Positions 1-8,877 are shown, numbered from the stretch's first letter. The stretch: DNA of 57,844 bases from an uncultured Clostridia bacterium (GCA_947304585.1 CAMZBI010000013.1:1-57844), one strand, 5' to 3'. Notes: a model not told the origin generated them from the sequence alone. Made by a program: numbers and translations.

Positions 1-58
1 AAGAAACTGTAACTGTTTAAGATTCAAGCCCGCGCAAACAGCCGCAAATCCGCAATTC

Positions 59-129
59 AAAAAAGGAAAAGACCCGAAGAGCAGCCGCTATGTTTGAACG
101 GCCAATTTATCCAGGTCTTTTCCTTCTTT
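59..129 (-). terminator. Terminator after rpsU
   Basis: On the minus strand the arms GGAAAAGACC and GGTCTTTTCC flank a loop of roughly 38 nt. The second arm runs into a T tract. This lies just past the rpsU stop codon. The long loop is unusual, but the arms are perfectly complementary. Confidence 0.6.
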
Positions 130-144
130 CGGTTTGAAACAGAA

Positions 145-318
145 TCAATATTTGCGTTTTCTGGCAGCTTCAGCTTTCTTCTTACGCTTTACGCTCGGCT
201 TCTCGTAATGCTCTCTCTTTCTGCTTTCAGCGAGAACGCCCGAACGCACAGTCTCTTTCTTGAACCTCTTCAAGAGACTCTCGTCTGATTCATTTTCTCT
301 GCGTCTGATTACTGACAT
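145..318 (-). CDS. rpsU: 30S ribosomal protein S21
   Basis: This 57-residue protein is read directly from the minus strand. It begins [11 protein letters not shown] and ends in a run of basic residues, [13 protein letters not shown]21 is a small, highly basic protein of the 30S subunit that acts near the anti-Shine-Dalgarno end of 16S rRNA during initiation. The length, the [10 protein letters not shown] core and the lysine/arginine-rich tail all match the bacterial S21 family. The ATG follows a purine-rich GGAGGG sequence. The gene has its own near-consensus promoter at 411-439 and a terminator at 59-129, so it looks monocistronic. It diverges from yebC. Confidence 0.95.
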   Translation of the reverse strand: MSVIRRRENESDESLLKRFKKETVRSGVLAESRKREHYEKPSVKRKKKAEAARKRKY

Positions 319-410
319 TTATATTCCCCTCCCTCCGGTGATAACTATCTATCGGAGCGGTCCCTTTCGGGCATCGCAACAAACTGTCGTGTTCAGCAAA
401 CACGGGCGTT

Positions 411-439
411 ATTATAACAAATCGTCCTGCCCCCGTCAA
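411..439 (-). promoter_or_regulatory. Sigma-A type promoter of rpsU
   Basis: The minus strand reads TTGACG (434-439), a 17-nt spacer and a perfect TATAAT (411-416). It lies 93 nt upstream of the rpsU start codon. The 308-bp gap between rpsU and yebC (319-626) holds this promoter and the yebC promoter. I see no gene in it. Confidence 0.85.
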
Positions 440-547
440 TAGTTTTTTGCAAAAAATCTATCATTTTGAAACGGCAAAAAAGGGGCGGGACTCTGCCGCA
501 GATTCCCGTGGCATTGGCGTTTTTTTCCATTGGCAACTGTTTTTTTC

Positions 548-576
548 TTGATTTAGGTCTATCAAAATATTATAAT
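548..576 (+). promoter_or_regulatory. Sigma-A type promoter of yebC
   Basis: TTGATT (548-553), a 17-nt spacer and TATAAT (571-576) on the plus strand. The -10 box ends 50 nt before the yebC ATG, which is preceded by a strong CGGAGGT ribosome binding site at 613-619. Confidence 0.85.
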
Positions 577-626
577 GCACTCAAGGCTTAAAGCCTGTTT
601 CCAATTCACAACACGGAGGTTTTTTT

Positions 627-1358
627 ATGTCCGGACATTCAAAATGGGCCAATATTAAGAGAAAAAAAGGCGCTGCTGACGCTGCGAGAGCGAAGATATT
701 TACACGCATTGGCAAGGAGATCCAGATTGCCGTAAGAGACGGCGGCCCCAACCCCGATAACAACAGTAAGCTTAAGGACGTCATTGCAAAAGCCAAGGCA
801 AACAACATGCCCAATGACAACATCCAGCGTTCCATCAAGAAAGCTTCCGGCGAAGGCGGCGGCGACAATATTGAAGAGATCAGGTACGAAGGCTACGGCC
901 CCGGCGGAGTTGCCATCATGGTGGATGTCGTAACCGACAACCGCAACAGGACCGCTTCCGAAGTCAGACACGTATTCGATAAACACGGCGGAAACCTCGG
1001 CAACACCGGCTGCGTCGCGTTCATGTTTGACAGAAAAGGCGTTATACTGATCGAAAACGACGGTGACATTGACGAAGAGACCCTGATGATGGACGTGCTG
1101 GAGGCAGGTGCCGACGACTTCAACCCCACCGAAGAGGTGTTTGAGATCACCACGGATCCCGCATCCTTCTCCGCAGTCAGCGAATATCTGGAGAAAAAAG
1201 GCTACGTGCTTGCTGAAGCCGAGATCAAGATGGTTCCTCAGACCACAACTCACCTTGAGGATGAGAAGCAGCTTGAGCAGATCGGCAAACTGCTTGACGG
1301 TCTTGACGAGAACGACGACGTGATCGACGTGTTCCACAGCTGGGACGAGGAAGAGTGA
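627..1358 (+). CDS. yebC: YebC/PmpR family DNA-binding protein
   Basis: 243 residues, the usual length of the YebC/PmpR/TACO1 family. The family hallmark N-terminus MSGHSKWANIKRKK is followed by an acidic C-terminal half with the typical LGNTGCVAFMF segment. Members have been described as transcriptional regulators. More recent work ties several of them to translation, helping ribosomes through difficult stretches such as proline-rich sequences. The start follows a strong ribosome binding site, and the promoter at 548-576 drives it. It appears to be a single-gene unit ending at the terminator at 1404-1456. The family assignment is secure, but the exact role in this organism is inferred. Confidence 0.95.
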   Translation: MSGHSKWANIKRKKGAADAARAKIFTRIGKEIQIAVRDGGPNPDNNSKLKDVIAKAKANNMPNDNIQRSIKKASGEGGGDNIEEIRYEGYGPGGVAIMVDVVTDNRNRTASEVRHVFDKHGGNLGNTGCVAFMFDRKGVILIENDGDIDEETLMMDVLEAGADDFNPTEEVFEITTDPASFSAVSEYLEKKGYVLAEAEIKMVPQTTTHLEDEKQLEQIGKLLDGLDENDDVIDVFHSWDEEE

Positions 1359-1403
1359 CCTCTTCGTATAATTGCCAATAAAAACTGTTTCAGTTTTCAA
1401 CAA

Positions 1404-1456
1404 AAAAGCGCTGAAAGAACGGTCCCGAGTTAAGGGTCGATTCTGGAAGCGCTTTT
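1404..1456 (+). terminator. Terminator after yebC
   Basis: The arms AAAAGCGCT (1404-1412) and AGCGCTTTT (1448-1456) are perfectly complementary, with a 35-nt loop that can itself pair partly. A second small hairpin, AAAACTG/CAGTTTT, sits at 1381-1397. Confidence 0.6.
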
Positions 1457-1524
1457 GTTATACTTGCCATTGTTTCCCGGTGCGATGAGTTTCGCATAAG
1501 AGCGTGCAAACTTTAATTGAAACC

Positions 1525-1545
1525 GGGGTAAGTGTTGGGGTAAGT
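1525..1545. repeat. Period-12 direct repeat near the tRNA pair
   Basis: GGGGTAAGT occurs at 1525-1533 and again at 1537-1545, exactly 12 nt apart. The surrounding stretch 1457-1625, downstream of the tRNA terminator, contains no gene I can recognise. A similar period-12 doublet of a different word lies beside the integrative element near 54,880. Confidence 0.6.
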
Positions 1546-1625
1546 TTGCCCTAATTTTGAGATGCAGCAGTATCAGTTCAATTTCAGGCTGTCGAGCTCC
1601 ATGCCGGAATTTGCCTATTTTTACA

Positions 1626-1651
1626 CAAAAAAACCCGGACCAAAGTCCGGG
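1626..1651 (-). terminator. Terminator of the tRNA-Gly/tRNA-Thr unit
   Basis: On the minus strand a 7-bp G+C-rich stem (1634-1640 with 1645-1651) closes a 4-nt loop and is followed by a run of seven T. It starts 3 nt after the tRNA-Thr CCA end, a classic intrinsic terminator. Confidence 0.9.
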
Positions 1652-1654
1652 AAA

Positions 1655-1730
1655 TGGAGCCTCTAATCAGATTCGAACTGATGACCTCATCCTTACCATG
1701 GATGCGCTCTACCTACTGAGCTATGGAGGC
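1655..1730 (-). tRNA. tRNA-Thr (anticodon GGT)
   Basis: A 76-nt cloverleaf on the minus strand with an encoded CCA end. The acceptor stem begins GCCTCCA. The D arm has GCTC/GAGC. The anticodon stem CATCC/GGATG encloses the loop ATGGTAA, giving anticodon GGT, which reads ACC and ACT. The T arm contains TTCGAAT. One acceptor-stem position (C6 opposite A67) looks mismatched. It is the second gene of a two-tRNA transcript, 6 nt after tRNA-Gly. Confidence 0.93.
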
Positions 1731-1736
1731 ATATAT

Positions 1737-1810
1737 TGGAGCGGGTAAGGGGAATCGGACCCCCATGGTCAGCTTGGGAAGCTGATGTTCTGCCACTGAA
1801 CTATACCCGC
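1737..1810 (-). tRNA. tRNA-Gly (anticodon CCC)
   Basis: A 74-nt cloverleaf on the minus strand with an encoded CCA. The acceptor stem is GCGGGTA paired with TACCCGC. The anticodon stem TCAGC/GCTGA encloses TTCCCAA, so the anticodon is CCC and reads GGG. The T arm has the TCCGATT loop. It is first in the transcript, directly downstream of the promoter at 1852-1880. Confidence 0.93.
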
Positions 1811-1851
1811 ATCATTTGTTTTTCTGCGGCTGTTGTTTCAGCGCGCACTAG

Positions 1852-1880
1852 AGTATAACACATGAGAAAGCCCTTTGCAA
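1852..1880 (-). promoter_or_regulatory. Promoter of the tRNA pair
   Basis: The minus strand reads TTGCAA (1875-1880), a 17-nt spacer and TATACT (1852-1857). The -10 box is 41 nt upstream of the mature tRNA-Gly 5' end. Confidence 0.8.
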
Positions 1881-1993
1881 GAGTTTTTTTGGCGTTTCGG
1901 AGCTTCCTGTTATTTTTTGTTAGGTTTTCAGAAACTTGTGAAATAAAAGAAATAAAAGAAGCAAAAACAGTTTGCAAAGTGATCCTCTCTCTG

Positions 1994-2002
1994 TGATATA
2001 AT
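1994..2002 (+). promoter_or_regulatory. Extended -10 promoter of the FNT gene
   Basis: TG, one base, then TATAAT (1997-2002) forms an extended -10 element. A TTGCAA lies upstream with a 19-nt spacer, too long for an ideal -35, which fits a promoter relying on the extended -10. Confidence 0.6.
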
Positions 2003-2075
2003 GGTCTCAGGCGTAAGGCCTTGTTCGATAGCGGTTTAATTGCCGTAAAATTGCGAAAAGCAGGTGACTTTTGGA

Positions 2076-2663
2076 ATGAAGGATTTTATAGTCAGATCTT
2101 CTCTTGCGGGACTTCTCATCGCTTTTGCGGGAGTTCTTTATCTTCAGTGCGAAAACAAGATCGTTGGCGCTGTGCTGTTCAGCCTCGGCCTTCTCTCGGT
2201 GATCGTTTTTAAGACCAATCTCTTCACGGGAAAAGTTGGCTACATAAGTTCCTTCAAAGATTTTTATATGGGACTTTTGATGCTGGCGCTGAACCTTGCC
2301 GTTGCCTTTTGCTTTGGGCTTCTCTACAGGGTCTGCATTGGCCAGTCGGCGGCGGTTGACGCAAGGCTTCTCAAGGAGTGGTACAGGATCCTTTTTGACA
2401 GTGTGATCTGCGGGATGTGCGTGTTTCTCTCTGTTGACCTTTACAAAAGGACGTCCAACATTTTCACTATCATTCTTCCGGTGGTGGCCTTCATCCTCTG
2501 CGGCGGCGAGCACTGCATTGCCTACGCATTCTATCTGGGCACCGGCAACATCACCGGCACCGCCCTCCTCTATCTTGTCATAATGATCATCGGCAACAGT
2601 CTCGGCGCTCTCCTTCTGAGGTTCCTGAGTTTTGCGGTTCTACCAAAGGCCAAACAGACTTGA
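2076..2663 (+). CDS. Small formate/nitrite transporter (FNT) family protein
   Basis: 195 residues and strongly hydrophobic, with about six membrane segments. The FNT family hallmarks are present: a SLGLL...NLFTGK segment resembling the FNT LFT motif, and GGEHCIAYAFY, which matches the G-x-EH-x-x-AN-x-F region with the pore histidine. FNT proteins are pentameric channels for formate, nitrite, hydrosulfide or lactate. Classical members are about 260-290 residues, so this one is clearly short. The ATG at 2076 is preceded by AGGTG at a good distance. A GTG at 2064 is possible but lies on the ribosome binding site itself. Formate is a plausible substrate in a fermentative anaerobe, but the specificity is not shown. 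Confidence 0.75.
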   Translation: MKDFIVRSSLAGLLIAFAGVLYLQCENKIVGAVLFSLGLLSVIVFKTNLFTGKVGYISSFKDFYMGLLMLALNLAVAFCFGLLYRVCIGQSAAVDARLLKEWYRILFDSVICGMCVFLSVDLYKRTSNIFTIILPVVAFILCGGEHCIAYAFYLGTGNITGTALLYLVIMIIGNSLGALLLRFLSFAVLPKAKQT

Positions 2664-2686
2664 GTGATCAGGCAATATCGTTATTC

Positions 2687-2718
2687 AAAAAGCGGGAAGC
2701 GCCGGCCTCCCGCTTTTT
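2687..2718. terminator. Bidirectional terminator between FNT gene and rho
   Basis: The arms AAAAGCGGGA (2687-2696) and TCCCGCTTTT (2708-2717) give a strong stem with A and T runs on both sides. It serves the converging FNT gene and rho. Confidence 0.9.
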
Positions 2719-2745
2719 TTGCGTCTGTTATAATTCATTTACCGG

Positions 2746-4869
2746 TCACACCGATATCCCGCTGAGGAATCGGCTGTTGGACTCCGTCTTGGCAAGGTTC
2801 TCGATGACTGCCTCGGTGATGTCCTTGGCGCTGTTGACGTTGGAGAAGGCCCTTCTTAAAGCGTAGACCTTGTCAAGGGTGGTGCGAGGAAGCAACAGTT
2901 CCTCTTTTCTGGTGCCGGAGAGCGTGATGTCGATGCTGGGGAATATGCGCCTTTCCGCAAGAGAGCGGTCGAGGTGCAGTTCCATGTTGCCGGTGCCCTT
3001 GAATTCCTCGTAAATGACGTCGTCAAGGCGGCTGCCGGTGTCCACAAGGGCCGTGGCGATTATGGTAAGGCTTCCGCCTCCCTTAATGTTTCTCGCGGCG
3101 CCGAAGAACTTTTTGGGCTTGTAAAGTGCCGCAGGATCAAGACCGCCGGAGAGAGACCTTCCCGAGGGGGTGACCTCCTGGTTGTAGGCCCTGGCAAGTC
3201 TTGTGATACTGTCCATAAGGATGACCACGTCTTCCCGCATCTCCACCATTCTCATTGCGTGCTCGAGGCAGAACTCGGACACGGCAACGTGCCTTGAGGT
3301 CATTTCATCAAAGGTGGAAGCCACCACCATTGCGTTGACGGATTCCTTGATGTCCGTAACCTCCTCGGGGCGCTCGTCGATCAAAAGCATTATGAGGTGG
3401 ATGTCCGGGTAGTTCTTTGTGATGGCATTGGCAATGGTCTTCATGAGCACCGTTTTTCCGGCTTTCGGCGGGGAGACGATGAGTCCGCGCTGGCCCTTGC
3501 CGATTGGAGCGAACATATCGATTATTCTCGTGGCGTATTCCTGCCTTGTGGTCTCGAGAATGAGCTGCTCGTCGGGGTATGTGGGGACAAGGGTATCGAA
3601 GGTGGGCCTGACGCCAATGTTCTCGGCAATGATTCCGTTGATGTCGGCAACACTGCAAAGTGCAAACTGAGCGTTGTACTCCTTGGGCTGGAGTTTTGCC
3701 TTTCCGGCGATCATGTCACCGGTCCTCAAAAGATGCCTTCTGATGAGTGGCGGGGGCACGAAAATGTCCTTGGTTCCGGGATAAAGTGTCTCGGCCCTTA
3801 AGAAGCCGTAGCCGTTCTGGTTGATCTCAAGGATGCCGTAGCAGTCGAATTCCTTTTCCTCTTCAGGCAGGCGTATCTCTCTGTAATTCGTTTCGTTGTA
3901 ATCGGAGGATTCGGTTCCCTGATCTCTTGCGACAGACTCGGTTCTCGCTGTTTCATAGTCCAACTGGTCAGTCTGGCGTTCGGAAAACTGACGTTGGGAA
4001 TAGTTGTCCCGTCTCTGGAGCTGGTCACTGTAATACCTCTGGTCCCCCTGGCGGCCTCTCTGGTCAAAGGACCTGCTGTCATAGGAGCCCTGGTAGCGCC
4101 CGTTCTGATTTTTCTGATCCTGCTGGCGCTGGCCCTGCTGGCGCATGCCGCCCTGGCGCTGGTACTGACTGTCGTAGCCGTTTTGGCGTTTGTCCTGATA
4201 TTGCTGGCCGCCGTAGGATGAGTTTCCGTTTCTTCGGTCATAATCAGGATTGAACTCACGCCTCTGCTGCTGGCCATCGCTTCTCTGATCACCGCCAAAA
4301 CGGTTCCGTCCTCTCTGCTGGTCAGTCTGGGGCTTGGGAGGAAAAGGCACCGTATCCGCAGGCGCCTGCTGTTCAGATACCGGAGGAAAAGCCTGCAAGT
4401 TTTCTGAAGTATCCGGCTCTTTTGCCTTTTCTTCGGGCACTTTATCCTCTTCTTTTATTTTCTTCGGTCTTCCCCGCTTTTTGGCTGCGGGATTGCTCTC
4501 CGGCGAGGGCTCATCCTCGGCTGCATGCTTTTCTGTGTCAGGGCTTCCGTCAGCAGAACCGTCGGCGGCACCTTTCACGTCGTTTATATCTTCTGGGGTT
4601 TTTGCCTTGGGCGGTCTCCCCCGTTTTTTCTTTATTTCCTCTCCGGCGGAATTTTCTGCCTTCTTTTCAAAGAATTTTGCCTTCTTCGCAAAACTGCCCT
4701 CTTTTCCGCCGTCTGAAGGATCGCTTCCGCCGTCGGGAGATCCCGCGGAAAGCAATGTATCGATTATTTCGCTTTTTTTAAGGCCCGCAGCTTCCGCAAT
4801 ACCGATGGCGGCCGCAATAGCCCTTAATTCTTTTACAGACATCGACTTAAGATCATCCTGTGATTTCAT
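2746..4869 (-). CDS. rho: Transcription termination factor Rho with large disordered insertion
   Basis: 707 residues, against about 420 for E. coli Rho. Residues 1-42 resemble the Rho N-terminal helix bundle (SVKELRAIA). Residues 43-335 are predicted disordered by composition. They include two AT-hook-like [16 protein letters not shown] motifs near 81 and 130, and a Q/N/R/G/Y-rich tract at about 185-305. The RNA-binding cold-shock-like domain follows (GYGFLR, near 353). The RecA-like motor has Walker A PPKAGKT near 467, Walker B VVILMDS, and the Q and R loops. Rho is a hexameric RNA helicase that ends transcription. Q/N-rich insertions in clostridial Rho can form prion-like assemblies, and such behaviour here is inferred. 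AAGGAG precedes the ATG. The 291-bp upstream gap holds the nifJ terminator and a weak promoter candidate, TTTACA-17-ATTACT. Confidence 0.95.
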   Translation of the reverse strand: MKSQDDLKSMSVKELRAIAAAIGIAEAAGLKKSEIIDTLLSAGSPDGGSDPSDGGKEGSFAKKAKFFEKKAENSAGEEIKKKRGRPPKAKTPEDINDVKGAADGSADGSPDTEKHAAEDEPSPESNPAAKKRGRPKKIKEEDKVPEEKAKEPDTSENLQAFPPVSEQQAPADTVPFPPKPQTDQQRGRNRFGGDQRSDGQQQRREFNPDYDRRNGNSSYGGQQYQDKRQNGYDSQYQRQGGMRQQGQRQQDQKNQNGRYQGSYDSRSFDQRGRQGDQRYYSDQLQRRDNYSQRQFSERQTDQLDYETARTESVARDQGTESSDYNETNYREIRLPEEEKEFDCYGILEINQNGYGFLRAETLYPGTKDIFVPPPLIRRHLLRTGDMIAGKAKLQPKEYNAQFALCSVADINGIIAENIGVRPTFDTLVPTYPDEQLILETTRQEYATRIIDMFAPIGKGQRGLIVSPPKAGKTVLMKTIANAITKNYPDIHLIMLLIDERPEEVTDIKESVNAMVVASTFDEMTSRHVAVSEFCLEHAMRMVEMREDVVILMDSITRLARAYNQEVTPSGRSLSGGLDPAALYKPKKFFGAARNIKGGGSLTIIATALVDTGSRLDDVIYEEFKGTGNMELHLDRSLAERRIFPSIDITLSGTRKEELLLPRTTLDKVYALRRAFSNVNSAKDITEAVIENLAKTESNSRFLSGISV

Positions 4870-5104
4870 TTAGTATTTAACTCCTTGCTTTTTGCCCTGC
4901 ATCGGGAGGTCAGGAACAGACGGAGAAATGCTTTGATTTCCGTATGACTGCACCGTTCCCGGGCAAAATTGATGTTGAAAAAATGGTCGTGGGAAAATGG
5001 TGATGTAACGGATGCCTGTCAGAGTAATGAAAAATGTTGAGACTGTGTAAAATGAAGCCTGATCGGGCGATCCTGTTGATATTTGCTGAATTGGTTTTGT
5101 TAAA

Positions 5105-5149
5105 AGAAACGGTTTCCCGAGCCCGGCAAAACTGCCGGTCCCGGGAAAA
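5105..5149 (-). terminator. Terminator after nifJ
   Basis: A nested stem on the minus strand: TTTCCCG pairs with CGGGAAA (5142-5148 with 5113-5119), enclosing CCGGCA/TGCCGG around a short loop. A T-rich stretch follows. It starts 12 nt after the nifJ stop codon. Confidence 0.7.
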
Positions 5150-5160
5150 TTTACTTAAGA

Positions 5161-8100
5161 TTACTGGTCGTCTTCTCCGTAGAGGGAGATGAGTTTCTTC
5201 AGGTGAGCGTAGCGCTCGGTGGAGTTCTCTTCCGCCTCTGCAAAGAGTTTTTCGGCTCTCTCCGGGAACTCTCTTGTGAGTCTGGAGTAGCGGGCCTCGC
5301 TCATGATGAAGTCGCGGTAGCTTGCGGAAGCTTCCTTCGAATCAACGCTGAAGGGGTTCTTCTTCTGAGCCTTGAGTGCGGGGTTGAATCTGAACAGATT
5401 CCAGTATCCGCAGTCAACGGCTTTCTTCATCTCAGCCTGGCAGTTGGTCATGCCGCCCTTGATGGAGTGCATCTCGCAGGGAGCGTAGCCGATGATGAGG
5501 GAGGGTCCATGATAAGCCTCAGCCTCGGTGATGGCCTTGATGGTCTGATTCATGTCGGCGCCCATGGCGATCTGAGCCACGTAGATGTAGCCGTAGGACA
5601 TTGCGATCTCCGCAAGGCTCTTCTTCTTGATGGCCTTTCCTGCAGCAGCGAACTGAGCCACCTGACCGATCTGTGATGCCTTGGAAGCCTGTCCGCCGGT
5701 GTTGGAGTAGACCTCGGTGTCGAATACCATGATGTTAACGTCTTCGCCGGAAGCCAGCACGTGGTCAACGCCTCCGAAACCGATGTCGTAAGCCCAGCCG
5801 TCTCCGCCGAATATCCAGACGGATTTCTTGGAGAGGTAATCCTTCTCGGCAAGGATCTCTTTTGCCTTGTCGCATCCGCAGGCTTCGAGAGCTGCGATCA
5901 GCTCTTTGGTGGCTGCAGCATTGGCGGCACCGTCATCAAGAGTTTCCAGATACTTCTTGGCGGCGGCAACTGTTGCCTCTTTCTTTCCGTTCTCGGCAAT
6001 GTCGCGGACTTTTGCGATCAGTCTCTCTCTAATAGCCTTTTGGCCGAGGTAGATGCCGAGACCGTGTTCAGCGTTGTCCTCAAAGAGGGAGTTGGCCCAT
6101 GCAGGTCCCTTGCCTTCCGCAGTGGTGGTGTAAGGAGAAGTGGCAGCGGGTCCGCCCCAGATGGAGGAGCAGCCGGTGGCGTTGGAGATGTACATCCTGT
6201 CGCCGAAGAGCTGGGTGATAAGCCTTGCATAAGATGTCTCGGCACAGCCTGCACAGGAGCCGGAGAATTCAAGAAGAGGTTTCTTGAACTGGCTGGAGAT
6301 CACGTTTGTGCCGCAGATCTCAGGCTTCTCGGCAACCTTTGCCACGCAGTAGTCGAATACTTTCTGCTGGTCGATGGCGGCCTCCATGGGAACCATCTTG
6401 AGGGACTTGGTGGGGCAGACGCCAATGCAGACGCCGCAGCCCATACAGTCGAGCGGAGATACCGCAAGGGTGTAGGTGTAGTTGGTCTTGATGACCGGCT
6501 TGGGAGCCTTCTTCAGATTCTCGGGAGCACCGGCCAGTTCCTCTTCGTTGAGCGCGAAGGGTCTGATGGTTGCGTGAGGACATACGAATGCGCATCTGTT
6601 GCACTTTGCGCAGGTCTCTGCGTTCCACTCGGGAACCATGACTGCAACGCCCCTCTTCTCGAAAGCGGAAGCGCCCTGGCAGAATGTGCCGTCTGCGTAG
6701 TCGTTGAAAGCGGATACCGGCAGAGAGTCGCCGTCCATTCTGGAGACGGGATCAAGGATCTCTTCAACCATCTTCTCAAGAGGAGTCGACTCGTCAACGG
6801 CCTTGTCGGCAGTTGCGGGAACGATCTGCTTCCAAGAAGCGGGAACTCTCACCTTCTTGAAAGCGGTGACGCCGGCGTCGATTGCCTTATAGTTCATGTC
6901 CACAATGTCCTGGCCCTTCTTCGAGTAGGACTTGTAGGCGGCTTTCTTCATGTAGTCAACCGCTTCTTCGATGGGCATTACGTTGGCAAGTGCAAAGAAG
7001 GATGCCTGGAGAATGGTGTTGGTTCTCTTACCCATGCCTATCTTGGCAGCCAGGTCGATGGCGTTAACTATGTAGAGCTGGATCTTGTTCTTTGCGATGT
7101 AGAGTTTAGCCTCGTCGGAGAGGTGATGCTCCAGTTCTTTAGCGCTCCACTGGCAGTTGATCAGGAACACGCCGCCGGGTTTGACGTCGTTGACCATCTT
7201 GTAGCCTTTGGTCACGTAGGAAGGATTGTGGCAGGCCACGAAGTCGGCCTTGTTGATGTAGTAGGGGCTCTTGATGGGCTTATCGCCAAAGCGGAGGTGG
7301 GAGATGGTCACGCCGCCGGTCTTCTTTGAGTCGTACTGGAAGTAAGCCTGGACGTATTTGTCGGTGTGGTCGCCGATGATCTTGATGGAGTTCTTGTTCG
7401 CACCAACAGTTCCGTCGCCGCCAAGGCCCCAGAATTTGCACTCGATGGTGCCGGGAGCTGCAGTATTCGGAGCAGCCTTCTCGGGGAGGGACAGATATGT
7501 TACGTCGTCGTTGATGCCAACGGTAAAGTGCTTCTTCGGGTTTTTCTTAGCCAGTTCCTCGTATACTGCGAAAACGCTGGAGGGAGGAGTGTCTTTTGAA
7601 CCGAGACCGTATCTGCCGCCAATGACAGTTGCTTTTCTGCCCTGAGCTTCGAGAGCCGCAACAACGTCAAGGTAAAGGGGCTCGCCGAGGGAGCCGGGTT
7701 CCTTGGTCCTGTCGAGGACTGCGATCTTTTTGGCTGTTGCAGGAATCGCTTCCACCAGTTTCTCTGCGGAGAAAGGTCTGTAGAGGCGGACTTTTACGAG
7801 ACCGACTTTCTTGCCCTTCGCGGTCAGATAATCGATAACTTCTTCGGCAACGTCGCAGATGGAGCCCATCGCAATGATGACCTTGTCCGCATCCGGAGCG
7901 CCGTAGTAGTTGAAGAGTTTGTAATCAGTGCCCAGTTTTTCGTTGATCTTGTCCATATACTTTTCAACGATTCCGGGAACTGCGTCATAGTACTTGTTGC
8001 AGGCTTCTCTGTGCTGGAAGAAGATGTCTCCGTTCTCGTGGGAGCCTCTCATGACAGGATGCTCAGGGTTCAAAGCTCTTTCTCTGAAAGCTTTCACAGC

Positions 8101-8694
8101 GTCCATGTCGCACATTTCCTTCAGGTCGTCGTAATTCCATACGTCGATTTTCTGGATCTCGTGGGACGTTCTGAATCCGTCGAAGAAGTTGAGGAAAGGA
8201 ACTCTGCCCTCAATGGCTGCAAGGTGAGCCACCGGAGCCAGGTCCATAACTTCCTGAGGGTTGGTCTCTGCCAGCATTGCAAAACCGGTCTGACGGCAGG
8301 CGTAAACGTCTGAGTGATCGCCGAAAATGTTCAAGGCGTGGGACGCAACGCATCTTGCGGAAACATGGAAAACCGCCGGAAGAAGTTCGCCGGCGATCTT
8401 ATACATGTTGGGTATCATAAGGAGAAGTCCCTGTGACGCTGTGTATGTGGTTGTAAGTGCGCCGGATCCGAGGGAGCCGTGTACTGTGCCTGCGGCGCCC
8501 GCTTCGGACTGCATTTCAATAACTTTAACAGTGCTTCCGAAAATGTTTTTCAATCCCTGGGCAGACCATTGATCAACGTAGTCGGCCATAGGGCTTGAAG
8601 GTGTAATCGGATAAATACCGGCAACTTCCGTGAACGCATAGGAAACGTGCGCGGCGGCTTGGTTGCCGTCCATCGATTTCTTTTCTCTTGCCAT
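5161..8694 (-). CDS. nifJ: Pyruvate:ferredoxin (flavodoxin) oxidoreductase
   Basis: 1177 residues, a single-chain PFOR of normal length. It decarboxylates pyruvate to acetyl-CoA and CO2 using thiamine diphosphate and passes electrons to ferredoxin or flavodoxin, the central energy reaction of clostridial fermentation. The N-terminal domain has YPITPSSPMAD. The central part carries two ferredoxin-type clusters, CAKCNRCAFVCP and CMGCGVCIGVCP. The C-terminal half has further cysteines (CAGCAETSYA) and the thiamine diphosphate-binding GGDGWAYDIGFGG segment. I chose the ATG at 8694, starting MAREKKSMDGN, because AAGGAGGT lies 10 nt upstream. The open frame extends 33 codons further but runs over the ribosome binding site and promoter. 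It is a monocistronic unit. Confidence 0.97.
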   Translation of the reverse strand: MAREKKSMDGNQAAAHVSYAFTEVAGIYPITPSSPMADYVDQWSAQGLKNIFGSTVKVIEMQSEAGAAGTVHGSLGSGALTTTYTASQGLLLMIPNMYKIAGELLPAVFHVSARCVASHALNIFGDHSDVYACRQTGFAMLAETNPQEVMDLAPVAHLAAIEGRVPFLNFFDGFRTSHEIQKIDVWNYDDLKEMCDMDAVKAFRERALNPEHPVMRGSHENGDIFFQHREACNKYYDAVPGIVEKYMDKINEKLGTDYKLFNYYGAPDADKVIIAMGSICDVAEEVIDYLTAKGKKVGLVKVRLYRPFSAEKLVEAIPATAKKIAVLDRTKEPGSLGEPLYLDVVAALEAQGRKATVIGGRYGLGSKDTPPSSVFAVYEELAKKNPKKHFTVGINDDVTYLSLPEKAAPNTAAPGTIECKFWGLGGDGTVGANKNSIKIIGDHTDKYVQAYFQYDSKKTGGVTISHLRFGDKPIKSPYYINKADFVACHNPSYVTKGYKMVNDVKPGGVFLINCQWSAKELEHHLSDEAKLYIAKNKIQLYIVNAIDLAAKIGMGKRTNTILQASFFALANVMPIEEAVDYMKKAAYKSYSKKGQDIVDMNYKAIDAGVTAFKKVRVPASWKQIVPATADKAVDESTPLEKMVEEILDPVSRMDGDSLPVSAFNDYADGTFCQGASAFEKRGVAVMVPEWNAETCAKCNRCAFVCPHATIRPFALNEEELAGAPENLKKAPKPVIKTNYTYTLAVSPLDCMGCGVCIGVCPTKSLKMVPMEAAIDQQKVFDYCVAKVAEKPEICGTNVISSQFKKPLLEFSGSCAGCAETSYARLITQLFGDRMYISNATGCSSIWGGPAATSPYTTTAEGKGPAWANSLFEDNAEHGLGIYLGQKAIRERLIAKVRDIAENGKKEATVAAAKKYLETLDDGAANAAATKELIAALEACGCDKAKEILAEKDYLSKKSVWIFGGDGWAYDIGFGGVDHVLASGEDVNIMVFDTEVYSNTGGQASKASQIGQVAQFAAAGKAIKKKSLAEIAMSYGYIYVAQIAMGADMNQTIKAITEAEAYHGPSLIIGYAPCEMHSIKGGMTNCQAEMKKAVDCGYWNLFRFNPALKAQKKNPFSVDSKEASASYRDFIMSEARYSRLTREFPERAEKLFAEAEENSTERYAHLKKLISLYGEDDQ

Positions 8695-8731
8695 AAAATT
8701 GATAACCTCCTTAGGGTTTATATCCTCACGA

Positions 8732-8760
8732 AGTATAAAACTTCCCGAGCTGTTTGTCAA
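8732..8760 (-). promoter_or_regulatory. Sigma-A type promoter of nifJ
   Basis: The minus strand reads a perfect TTGACA (8755-8760), a 17-nt spacer and TATACT (8732-8737). It is only 38 nt before the chosen nifJ start, which supports that start over the longer frame. Confidence 0.88.
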
Positions 8761-8877
8761 CGAAAAACGGGGCTCCGGCAGGTGATTTGCCAACGTTTTG
8801 CCGCCGTTTTTTGCCGATTTAAACCAATGTTTCCGCCAATGGGACCGCCTTCCGGGAAAGTCTCCCGTAGAGCCCCA

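Noticed and set aside
639..1403. 254-codon minus-strand ORF opposite yebC
   Set aside because: Fully antisense to yebC, no domain and no initiation signal.
1655..1730. C6-A67 mismatch as evidence of a tRNA pseudogene
   Set aside because: All other stems and loops, the CCA end, promoter and terminator are intact; one acceptor mismatch is tolerated in functional tRNAs.
1557..1748. Plus-strand ORF across the tRNA-Thr gene
   Set aside because: It is the antisense translation of the tRNA, a well-known spurious protein pattern.
4870..5160. Riboswitch or other structured leader of rho
   Set aside because: No recognised structured motif beyond the nifJ terminator and a weak promoter-like sequence.
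5761..7329. Long 522-codon plus-strand ORF opposite nifJ
   Set aside because: It lies fully antisense to nifJ, an artefact of that gene's codon bias, and has no recognisable domain.
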